Below are positions 52,739-61,014 of a stretch of 64,000 nt of DNA, one piece after another. The stretch spans positions 186,001 through 250,000 of the forward strand of contig CANMSE010000003.1 in NCBI GenBank assembly GCA_947500555.1, written 5' to 3'. The notes below the pieces were generated by a model. The model ran no database searches and was not told the DNA's origin. It saw nothing but the letters and a program-made list of their open reading frames with translations. This stretch comes from an uncultured Fulvivirga sp. (GTDB taxonomy: Bacteria > Bacteroidota > Bacteroidia > Cytophagales > Cyclobacteriaceae). Within the stretch, counting starts at the first letter, position 1. The number at the start of each line of letters is the position of its first letter. The translations under genes and the position numbers were made by a program.

Positions 52739-54238
52739 TTATACAGTTATCTTATTATCTTTTGATTTATATTTTGGTTTATCAATTTTATGCCTTAGCT
52801 CCCTTCGTTGTACTACACCAGCTTCAGACTTACGCTTTTCAAGTTGTGAACGAACTTCATTCGAACGTTTCTCATCTAAATCATAATCAGACATAATCCA
52901 CATAGCTATCAATGTACCAGCCATAGGAAAAAAACAGAAGAAAGCATGCAGGCCGTCAACGGCTTCTTGTTGATCTACAGTCGCAAGGTCCGGATTGAAT
53001 CCAACTATCGCAATGATGGCACCGCTTAATCCCCCGGCTATGGCAAATCCAACCTTTACCATCCACCAATAGATGGCCCCAAATGTTCCTTCTCTTCGCA
53101 AACCAGATTTTAATTCATCGATATCAATGACATCGGCAGTCATAGACATCATGATAGTAAATAAGCCACCTATACCAAATGAGAAAAATGGAAGTGCCAG
53201 AATATACATCCATGGTTTGCCCGGGATAAATAGAAACCATAACATGATATATCCTATAACCGAAACTCCTTGTGAGAGCAAAAAGGTATTTTTCTTTCCA
53301 ATTTTCTTAGACATCCAGGTTACAGTAGGAATAACGATAAATGTTGTGCCTAATGCGCCCAAACAGCCAAATAATGAAACCCACAAACCAGTTGCTCCTG
53401 CATCACCATTGAACAACTTATAAACGATGACAAAAAATGTAAGTGTAGCAACGGTGTTAAATGCATTAAATATCAGGAAAGTAGATATACACAATTTTCT
53501 AAATTCCTTCAGTTTAAAAGCCTCAACAAAACTTCTGAGAATCTTTGTAAGACTGTTGCCAATATTGGAAAAATTTAAAGGTTCATAATCTTTATGAACG
53601 GTGGACTCACTCTTAATAAAGATGGCAGGTACTATAGCACAAATTGCACAGGGAATTGCGACCCATATTGCAAGCTGCCTCGCTGCGATGTCCGCAGATG
53701 GAAACCATTCAGGATCGTACATGATAACCCAAAACCAGGGGGCGATGACCCATGCCCATTGGCCTATCCATTGAGCAACGGCCATAATATTGGTACGCTC
53801 ATGAAAGTCATCAGTCATTTCGTACCCCATGGCAACATAGGGTACACTAAAAATTGTGAGCCCTAGGTAGAACACAAGAGACCATAAAAAGAAATACCAA
53901 AAGTTAAACTGAAGGGAGTTCTCACTGTAAAGCTGCCACATGAAAATATAGGCGATACCCATTACAACACCTCCTATAAATACATATTGCCTTCGCCTTC
54001 CCCACTTTGATTTAGTGTTATCGGAAATGAAACCCATAATAGGGTCCGTTATGGCATCGAATATCCTTGGTGCAAAGAAAATCAAACCCCACATCCATCC
54101 TGGAAACCCAAGATCTTGTACCAGAACCACCATAAATATTGAAAGTATGGCTGGAAACATTTGATTCGCCAACATTCCTAATCCAAAGGCAATTTTTTGT
54201 CCTACGGGCAGTTTATGACTGGATATGGTAGTATTCAT
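52739..54238 (-). CDS. GPH-family sugar:cation symporter (MFS), copy 1
   Basis: A 499-residue inner-membrane transporter with 12 helices. The GPH (MelB-like) signature is visible as FDAITDPIMGFISDNTKSKW-GRRR, followed by YEMTDDFHERTNIMAV and, in the second half, MTADVIDIDELKSGLRREGTFGAIYWW. Such symporters import glycosides or disaccharides with Na+ or H+. In this operon the substrate is probably a beta-glucobiose or small glucan oligosaccharide (inference). It shares the key motifs with the second symporter of the operon, so the two are paralogues. Confidence 0.92.
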   Translation of the reverse strand: MNTTISSHKLPVGQKIAFGLGMLANQMFPAILSIFMVVLVQDLGFPGWMWGLIFFAPRIFDAITDPIMGFISDNTKSKWGRRRQYVFIGGVVMGIAYIFMWQLYSENSLQFNFWYFFLWSLVFYLGLTIFSVPYVAMGYEMTDDFHERTNIMAVAQWIGQWAWVIAPWFWVIMYDPEWFPSADIAARQLAIWVAIPCAICAIVPAIFIKSESTVHKDYEPLNFSNIGNSLTKILRSFVEAFKLKEFRKLCISTFLIFNAFNTVATLTFFVIVYKLFNGDAGATGLWVSLFGCLGALGTTFIVIPTVTWMSKKIGKKNTFLLSQGVSVIGYIMLWFLFIPGKPWMYILALPFFSFGIGGLFTIMMSMTADVIDIDELKSGLRREGTFGAIYWWMVKVGFAIAGGLSGAIIAIVGFNPDLATVDQQEAVDGLHAFFCFFPMAGTLIAMWIMSDYDLDEKRSNEVRSQLEKRKSEAGVVQRRELRHKIDKPKYKSKDNKITV

Positions 54239-54277
54239 TCTTGGATCATGTACTTTCTTTTCAACGAATTGAGTATA

Positions 54278-54913
54278 CTAGAATATACCCCTACAGTTTT
54301 TCTTTAAATAAACACTCACTCTGTCTACTTCAACTGCACCGACAGGTATATCAGTATCTTCAAGACCAGGATAAGACTCTTTATTTTTCCAGCCTTCAAT
54401 AGTAGAGCTAAAAAATGCGGTGGCGTCTGTATCAGTCTCATACACAATTAGTTCATATTTTTCTCCATAATCTCCACCAAACCTGGTAACCACCTGCCAT
54501 TCACCATCTAGCTTATAAGAAGTATTGGTATGGTCTGACTGTGGATAATATTTGTTGTCAGAGGGTTTAAGTACTACCCAGATATCTTTTTCATGACCTT
54601 CAGGATAGACACCCATCGTAAGAATTCTGCAATTGACCGAGTCCGATTTAAGGGGAGAGGTTACTTTCACAGAATTTATAGGCCCTTCAATCTCTAATTT
54701 ATTTCCTCTTGAAATTTGTTCCATTTGACTGCTCACATACAACACATCCGAAGTATAACTACCGAAAATGATCATCAGAACCCCCAGAACCCCTAATGGT
54801 ATACCCAGTTTAGGGTTAATGAGCTTATTAGAATCTTTTTTACCGAGACTACTAAGGACTGCCATTACTATGAGCACAATCCCCACCACTATGATTAATA
54901 ATTTTGCTGACAT
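54278..54913 (-). CDS. Small membrane protein of unknown function in the beta-glucan operon
   Basis: A 211-residue protein with two N-terminal transmembrane helices (LLIIVVGIVLIVMAVLSSLG and LGIPLGVLGVLMIIFGSY), then an extracytoplasmic domain of strands (NSVKVTSPLKSDSVNCRILTM, WQVVTRFGGDYGEKYELIVYE). No family recognised. Its position between two symporters suggests it takes part in sugar uptake or sensing, but nothing in the sequence shows this. Confidence 0.6.
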   Translation of the reverse strand: MSAKLLIIVVGIVLIVMAVLSSLGKKDSNKLINPKLGIPLGVLGVLMIIFGSYTSDVLYVSSQMEQISRGNKLEIEGPINSVKVTSPLKSDSVNCRILTMGVYPEGHEKDIWVVLKPSDNKYYPQSDHTNTSYKLDGEWQVVTRFGGDYGEKYELIVYETDTDATAFFSSTIEGWKNKESYPGLEDTDIPVGAVEVDRVSVYLKKNCRGIF

Positions 54914-54939
54914 TTTTTTGTCTTTTTAGTATGACTTAA

Positions 54940-56370
54940 TTACAATACACCTCTTTTCGATTCCAATTCGGCTTTTATTTCTCGTGCTTTTTCTTCTGAT
55001 AAACTATAGCTCCACATAACTAGAATTGCCAAACTTGCTGTAAAAGCCGGAATAATGATATCTGCAATTCTTAATTGCGTTAACGTTTCTTCTGTTTGGG
55101 AGGCAGCGTTACCATCAAAACCTACCCATTGAAGTACTGCTCCACCAACTATCAAAGCCAAAGCCTGTCCCAATTTTACAGTCCACCAGTAAATTGCTCC
55201 AAAGGTACCTTCCTTACGTGGCATTCCATTTTCCAATTCATCCAAATCGCAGACATCAGCTGTCATACTCATCATCAATGTGAATAAGCACCCCAGACCA
55301 AAGGCCATTAGTGGAAGAGGAAAGAACATAAGAAAAGGATTTTCCGGATTGAAACCCCACCACTTTAGTCCGTAGCCTACTATTGAGATAGCAGTAGAAA
55401 TGATAAAAGCGTTCTTTTTTCCCCATTTGTTGGCCATCCAGGATACAATAGGAATCACGAAAAAAGCAGTTATGACAGCAAGAATAGTGGAAAACCATGC
55501 AGGCCAGGTTCCTGCAGCAGCATAATCACCATTAAATAGATAAAACAGAATGATGAAAAAACTAAAAGAAGCTACAATTTGAAATCCATTGAAGACTAAG
55601 AAAGTAGCACCGCACAATTTTAAAAATGGCTTGTGTCTAAATACTTCTATAATCCCTTGAAATAATTTCTTAAAAATATTGGCCATTTCTTTTAACGATA
55701 TTTCCTGACGATTATCGATTTTGTTAGAGTCAATACCTCTACAAAAAATGGCCGGCAAGACACCAAAGACAATGGCAATTACACCAACAATAAAGGAGAG
55801 CTTCCTAACCCCTTCGGCTTGTGTAGCAAATATATCTTCGTCTGCAATCAGTACCCAAAACCATGGAACAACCATCCATGCAACCTGACCTACAATATTG
55901 GCCAATCCCATGAGTCTTGTTCGTTCATTATAGTCTGAAGTCATCTCGTATCCAAGTCCAATAAGCGGTGTTGAAAAGCAGGTGTTGGCGAGAATAAAAA
56001 CTGCCGATATGGTCAAGAAATACCAAAAATTGTAATCCTGTGAGTTGTTCTCATCCATCTGCCAAAGTAAGATAAACAAGAGACCTGTGAGGATGGCACC
56101 AATAAAAATAAAAGGCCTTCGTCTTCCCCAGCGTGTATTGGTATTATCCGAAATGTAACCCATGATAGGGTCAGAAAGGGCATCGACTATTCTGGGTAAA
56201 CCACCTAGTAGTCCTGCCAAAAATGGGTCCATACCAAAGGCCGTCAGAAGGAAAAACATGAATATAGCCAGCGCCCCAGGCATTAAGTTGTTCACCAGGT
56301 GGCCTGAGCCGAAAGCCGCTTTTTGTAGTAAAGGAACTTTATTCTTTGCCGCTGTTATTTGATCTGACAT
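54940..56370 (-). CDS. GPH-family sugar:cation symporter (MFS), copy 2
   Basis: A 476-residue 12-helix transporter related to copy 1. The diagnostic pieces are VDALSDPIMGYISDNTNTRWGRRR, YEMTSDYNERTRLMGLAN and MTADVCDLDELENGMPRKEG. The presence of two related symporters in one operon suggests two distinct oligosaccharides, for example beta-1,3- and beta-1,6-linked ones (inference). It starts two bases from the GH30 stop on the operon's 5' side. Confidence 0.92.
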   Translation of the reverse strand: MSDQITAAKNKVPLLQKAAFGSGHLVNNLMPGALAIFMFFLLTAFGMDPFLAGLLGGLPRIVDALSDPIMGYISDNTNTRWGRRRPFIFIGAILTGLLFILLWQMDENNSQDYNFWYFLTISAVFILANTCFSTPLIGLGYEMTSDYNERTRLMGLANIVGQVAWMVVPWFWVLIADEDIFATQAEGVRKLSFIVGVIAIVFGVLPAIFCRGIDSNKIDNRQEISLKEMANIFKKLFQGIIEVFRHKPFLKLCGATFLVFNGFQIVASFSFFIILFYLFNGDYAAAGTWPAWFSTILAVITAFFVIPIVSWMANKWGKKNAFIISTAISIVGYGLKWWGFNPENPFLMFFPLPLMAFGLGCLFTLMMSMTADVCDLDELENGMPRKEGTFGAIYWWTVKLGQALALIVGGAVLQWVGFDGNAASQTEETLTQLRIADIIIPAFTASLAILVMWSYSLSEEKAREIKAELESKRGVL

Positions 56371-56372
56371 AG

Positions 56373-57866
56373 TTATTGGGTTATAATTATTGTTTGTATG
56401 GCTTGTCCTTGAATAGATATGTTCTTACTCTCATCACCAAGTGTCAAGCGAAAGTTCTGAAGGTCTTTGCCCTCATTCAATAAGACAACTACTAAAGAAC
56501 CATCTGGATTTTTAGCGGCTGTAACTTGCAAATTCTTGTTTGTGTTCTCTACTCCAATGCGTATTGCACCTGGTCTAATAAATTTACTGAAGTGACTCAT
56601 AGTATAGTAAAGAGGAGTGAGGTACACTTCATCAGCCTCAGGATCAACGATGACAGGGGCAACGCACCAGTTTTTGAACCAATTTGGACCGCCTTGTCCA
56701 TCTAATACCATATTCCAATCTACCCAGCCGTCTACCCAGTTGTTTAGACAGCCAATTATATCTCTTGCATAGCGATATACTGGTACATATTTTGGATGGA
56801 ACTTTTTATTTTCTTCTTTGGCCCAATCCCAGCCCCAATCTGTGGCTTCTTTTGACCAGTACCAGGCATCATCCCGCCACTTTGGAATTTCTGCATCGAC
56901 ACAAGCCTCTGACTGGATCAAATGCTTACCAGGAGCTTTTTTATGGGCATATTGTAATTCTTCAGGAAATACCTCGTAAGTACTTGCATACCAGTGTATT
57001 GCAGTTCCGTCATAATACTTTGAAGTGGTGTCATTCTTGAACATTTCATCGACCCATTCTTTGAGGTGCTCTCGATTTTGGTCATAACCTAAAATCTTAA
57101 TATCACTTTTACCATCTGCTTCCAGTTTAGGCCCTAAATGGTTTGCAACGAACTTGGTCATTTCTTCAGGAGTGAAATGCATACTTTCCCAGTTATTACC
57201 GTTGCCAAGAGGTTCATTCTCAACGGTGAAACCCCATATATCAATCCCTTCGGCTTTATAAGCATCTACATATTTTGAGAAAAAGAGTGCCCAGGTGTCA
57301 TAGTATTTAGGGAGTAGTTTTCCACCTACGTAGTTGTTATTATCCTTCATCCAAGGTGGAGCCGTCCATGGAGAAGATAGTATCTTAAACCCTTCTTTTG
57401 ATTTTTCCATTGCTCCTTTGATCATGGGAATAATGTCAGCACGATCTTCTTCAATGGAAAAATGTTCCAGAGTAGTATCACCTTCAACAGGCGCATAGGA
57501 ATAATTGCTTAATGAGAAATCAGAGGAGTTCATATGAGTTCTGGTTAAACTATATTTGGCACCACTTTCCCCGAAATAAGCTTCCAATACCTTATCACGA
57601 TTTTCCGAGCCTAACTTATTCAATAAGTAGGCTGAAGCTTCAGTAAATGAACCTCCAAAACCTGTGATCTTCTGAAACTCCTGATCAGGAAGTAACTTAA
57701 TAGTAGATTTATCACTGTCAGGAGTAAATTCAGTAACTTTTGAAAGCTTATTACCGCTCGCAGACGTTTCATAAATTTCCAGTTCTAAAGTATTCACTTC
57801 TGGATCACATGCACTAATCATCATCACAATAAGTAGAAAGTATATATGTTTTAATCTTTTTTTCAT
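56373..57866 (-). CDS. GH30 family glycoside hydrolase, lipoprotein
   Basis: A 497-residue lipoprotein (lipobox ISAC) of family GH30. The TIM barrel has FGGSFTEASAYLLNKL near the start, the motif HMNSSDFSLSNYSY, and WTAPPWMKDNNNYVGG. The acid/base is about Glu218 (in TVENEPLG) and the nucleophile about Glu320 (in LIQSEACV). A C-terminal beta-sandwich follows, ending in QGQAIQTIIITQ. GH30 members include beta-1,6-glucanases and glucosylceramidases; the operon context favours removal of beta-1,6-linked branches (inference). The ATG at 57866 is chosen over a TTG at 57881 because it gives a standard signal. Confidence 0.92.
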   Translation of the reverse strand: MKKRLKHIYFLLIVMMISACDPEVNTLELEIYETSASGNKLSKVTEFTPDSDKSTIKLLPDQEFQKITGFGGSFTEASAYLLNKLGSENRDKVLEAYFGESGAKYSLTRTHMNSSDFSLSNYSYAPVEGDTTLEHFSIEEDRADIIPMIKGAMEKSKEGFKILSSPWTAPPWMKDNNNYVGGKLLPKYYDTWALFFSKYVDAYKAEGIDIWGFTVENEPLGNGNNWESMHFTPEEMTKFVANHLGPKLEADGKSDIKILGYDQNREHLKEWVDEMFKNDTTSKYYDGTAIHWYASTYEVFPEELQYAHKKAPGKHLIQSEACVDAEIPKWRDDAWYWSKEATDWGWDWAKEENKKFHPKYVPVYRYARDIIGCLNNWVDGWVDWNMVLDGQGGPNWFKNWCVAPVIVDPEADEVYLTPLYYTMSHFSKFIRPGAIRIGVENTNKNLQVTAAKNPDGSLVVVLLNEGKDLQNFRLTLGDESKNISIQGQAIQTIIITQ

Positions 57867-57870
57867 AGTA

Positions 57871-59166
57871 CTAATCTTCAACAGTAGCTTCCATGTGTGC
57901 TGGAGGCACCATTACTTCAGCCATTAAAGAGTCTTTTTTACCTTCGTAGGTTTTGACTATAGGATTTCCGTCTCTAGTCAGTCCTGCAAAAGTTCCTTTA
58001 TCAACTTCACTCCAAACTGGGTACTTAGCCTGACCATTGAGCGTGAAGAGCCCAAAATGATTTTCTGATCCCTTAGGATTGTGCGAATCTTTCCATTGCT
58101 CATCAAACGCCTCGAAATAGAAGCAGGAGATGCCTGATGTATTGGTCCATTCGCGCATATGTTTGTAATACAGGCCCTGTTTGTATTCGTCAGTTGCTTT
58201 TGAACCTTTAGGCCCGTAGTGCCCATTGGAAACGGTTGCCCAACCTGTTTCACCAATGTGTATAGGCTTATCTACACCAAGACTTTGCATATAGCTTTTT
58301 ACAGAGTCGTACTGTGACATAGCGAATTCCTTCGCACGCTGCATAGCTGCATCTATCTTTTCAATATCAGATAACTGTTCGTCAGTTTCAGGCACTTTCC
58401 AAAAACCTGGATTATAGTGTGAGTTATGATAGGGATAAGTGTGCATCGAAATGTAATCCACTGTTTTAACTAATTTTTCAAGATCCTCCGTATGGTAAGC
58501 GGAATCAGCACCACCCCATGAGGCAAAATCATCTGAGCTGGTAATCCATAAATCTGAAGATAGACTACCCTCTTTTTTTAGATTCTGAAGGTGGGAGACC
58601 CATTTCAGGATCACAGATGGCTGCACATAGTAACTCTCTGCCCATTTAACCATAGCTTCATTTCCTACTGCCAATACTTTAACGATATCAGGATATTCGT
58701 TTGCAAGAGCAACTGCTCTATCAATTTCATCTACGTTTTGCTCACTTTCAACATTATGATCAGGGGCTTGATCTGTCCACGCATTTTTGCAGTCGATCCA
58801 TGCACCAAGCATTACATACATTTCGAAGGAAGAATCTTCTTCCTTTAATTGAGAAATGGCTTTGAGTAAATTAGGAGCGTGTGGCAACTGAACATTATAG
58901 GTCCTTAATATTTTGATGCCCATAGCCGACAATATCTTCATGTCTTCTTTGAGTTGATCAATAGTAGGTTGAACATCCCTTGATGTTTGTCTATATCCTC
59001 CGTATGAAATTGCCAGGTAATCCGGATTGCCTAAAATTTCTTTTGCTGTCACTTCTTTGTTTTTACTTGTTTGATTTGTTTCGTTTTCACTTTGCTGCTT
59101 TTGACTACAGGAAAAGCTTATTGCTAAGATCATCCCAATAGTTGATATTTTATATGCCAATTTCAT
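57871..59166 (-). CDS. GH17-like lipoprotein
   Basis: A 431-residue lipoprotein (lipobox SFSC near residue 20, then a Gln/Glu/Asn-rich spacer) of the GH17 superfamily. The acid/base Glu170 lies in VLAVGNEAMVKW and the nucleophile Glu306 in PIHIGETGWATV. The Trp-rich region YFEAFDEQWKD near the end is also typical. It would act outside the cytoplasm on beta-1,3-glucan, unlike the second GH17 of the operon, which lacks an export signal. It lies four bases before the GH30 start. Confidence 0.9.
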   Translation of the reverse strand: MKLAYKISTIGMILAISFSCSQKQQSENETNQTSKNKEVTAKEILGNPDYLAISYGGYRQTSRDVQPTIDQLKEDMKILSAMGIKILRTYNVQLPHAPNLLKAISQLKEEDSSFEMYVMLGAWIDCKNAWTDQAPDHNVESEQNVDEIDRAVALANEYPDIVKVLAVGNEAMVKWAESYYVQPSVILKWVSHLQNLKKEGSLSSDLWITSSDDFASWGGADSAYHTEDLEKLVKTVDYISMHTYPYHNSHYNPGFWKVPETDEQLSDIEKIDAAMQRAKEFAMSQYDSVKSYMQSLGVDKPIHIGETGWATVSNGHYGPKGSKATDEYKQGLYYKHMREWTNTSGISCFYFEAFDEQWKDSHNPKGSENHFGLFTLNGQAKYPVWSEVDKGTFAGLTRDGNPIVKTYEGKKDSLMAEVMVPPAHMEATVED

Positions 59167-59196
59167 GATAATATATTTTGTTCATATTCTGTCATA

Positions 59197-61014
59197 CTAT
59201 CTATAGCTTAGCCCATACCCAAAAGGAAATAATGGTTCTATCGAATCATCCCAAAAATTGGGTCCATATTTTCCTTTATAGTCTTCCACTGACTTAGGCC
59301 AGGAGTGGGGTAACTTGCCTTTAAAGTCATGATCCCCAAACAATACTTGTGCTATACCATCACCTTCTGAACCCGGTAGCCAAGCCGCTACAAACGCATC
59401 TGATTGCTCAATTTGTTCAGTAGTGACTAAGGGCCTTCCTGATATTAAGATGACCACAACTTTTAAACCTTTGCTTCTATAAGATTCAATTAGGTTTTGA
59501 TGAGCTTCTGTAAGTGTATGTTGAAACAAATCCATTTCTCCTCCAATGTCTCCGAAGAATTCAGCGTATGGGGTTTCACCAACAACAATAACTGCTGCTT
59601 CTGCACCTTCATGATTTCCTGAACCGTCTTTGTCATAAATCACCTCAGCTTCAGACAGGTCTTTGATGCCTTCGAGTATGGTAGTCGCTCCTTTATAGCT
59701 TTCAGTTGACCCTTGCCAGTTTACAGTCCATCCACCTGATTGGAACCCTGAGTTATCAGCAAATTCTCCAACCACAACTATTTTGGCTTTCTTCTTTAAT
59801 GGGAGAGCACTATTATCATTTTTTAACAGCACCAATGATTCACGAACAGCTTGGCGTGCTATAGCGCGATGTTCTTCGATTCCTATTTTTCCGATCAGCG
59901 TTGTGTCAGGAAATGGATGATCAAATAATCCAAGTCTATATTTTTGTCTAAGTATTCTTTTTACCGCATCGTCAATTCTCTCCTGTGGGACAGTTCCGTT
60001 TTCCACTGCTTCCTTCAACCCACTTTGATAGTCTTCCAGATCGCCATCAACTGCCATCACCATATCAATACCCGCATTGATAATACCCGTTTCACCAAAT
60101 CGTGAATAGCCTTTCCAATCTGATACGACAATACCATCGAAGCCCATAGACCCCTTCAGGGTGTCTGTGATTAGCGCTTTGTGCGCATGCATAGATTTGC
60201 CATCCAGCGTATTGAAAGAGGCCATTACTGATCCAACGCCTTCTTTGACTGCTGCTTGATAGGGTGGGAGTAAACGCTGAGTAACGTGCTCGCTACTCAA
60301 GGAAGTATTGCCACCTTCTACACCGAAATCAGTGGAACCGTCTCCCACAAAATGCTTGGCTGTTGCCATCACCGTTTCTCTTTCACTAAGCTCGCCTTGA
60401 TGCCCTCTAATCGAAGCTTTGGTTAGTTTAGTAGTTAGCTCAGTGCTTTCTGAAAAAGCTTCATAAACACGGCCCCATTTTTCGTTATAAGGAATGGCAA
60501 CGCAGGGTGAGAATACCCAGGTGAAGCCTGTAGCTTGAGCCTCAATAGCTGTTATAGCCGCAGTTCTTTCTACCAGGTCCGGATTTCCAGCAGCCCCTAA
60601 ACCAATATTATGTGGGAAAATAGTTGCTCCTTCATAGGTATTTTGACCATGGACAGCATCCACTCCAAAGAGTAAGGGAATAGCGAGTCTAGTTGATAAT
60701 GCCTGTTTTTGTAACTCTATAAATTTGGATTGCCATTCAGCCGCACCTTTTCCTGGTAGTGGCCCTTGAGTATGAATAACAGAGCCAATGAATTTCGAAG
60801 CTATATCATTATCTGATATATCATCAAAATGTCTTACCTGCGTCATCTGACCTACCTTTTCTTCTAAGGTCATCTGAGCCAGTAATGAGTCGACTTTCTG
60901 TTCTATAATTTCATTCATACTAATTTCTTCTTTCAGTTGCTGTTGACATGAAGAAAAGCAACAGGCGTTAATCAATAGCATAATAGCGCTATGTCTCCAC
61001 TTCATAAACATCAT
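59197..61014 (-). CDS. GH3 family beta-glucosidase, lipoprotein
   Basis: A 605-residue lipoprotein (lipobox FSSC near residue 23) of family GH3. The catalytic nucleophile Asp299 lies in MGFDGIVVSDWKGYS, preceded by the (R/K)HF motif AKHFVGDG and the GVDAVHG loop. The C-terminal alpha/beta domain (residues about 390-560) contains VGETPYAEFFGD and GRPLVTTEQI. It would release terminal beta-linked glucose from oligosaccharides in the periplasm. It shares a four-base overlap with the phosphorylase-like gene upstream. Confidence 0.95.
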   Translation of the reverse strand: MMFMKWRHSAIMLLINACCFSSCQQQLKEEISMNEIIEQKVDSLLAQMTLEEKVGQMTQVRHFDDISDNDIASKFIGSVIHTQGPLPGKGAAEWQSKFIELQKQALSTRLAIPLLFGVDAVHGQNTYEGATIFPHNIGLGAAGNPDLVERTAAITAIEAQATGFTWVFSPCVAIPYNEKWGRVYEAFSESTELTTKLTKASIRGHQGELSERETVMATAKHFVGDGSTDFGVEGGNTSLSSEHVTQRLLPPYQAAVKEGVGSVMASFNTLDGKSMHAHKALITDTLKGSMGFDGIVVSDWKGYSRFGETGIINAGIDMVMAVDGDLEDYQSGLKEAVENGTVPQERIDDAVKRILRQKYRLGLFDHPFPDTTLIGKIGIEEHRAIARQAVRESLVLLKNDNSALPLKKKAKIVVVGEFADNSGFQSGGWTVNWQGSTESYKGATTILEGIKDLSEAEVIYDKDGSGNHEGAEAAVIVVGETPYAEFFGDIGGEMDLFQHTLTEAHQNLIESYRSKGLKVVVILISGRPLVTTEQIEQSDAFVAAWLPGSEGDGIAQVLFGDHDFKGKLPHSWPKSVEDYKGKYGPNFWDDSIEPLFPFGYGLSYR

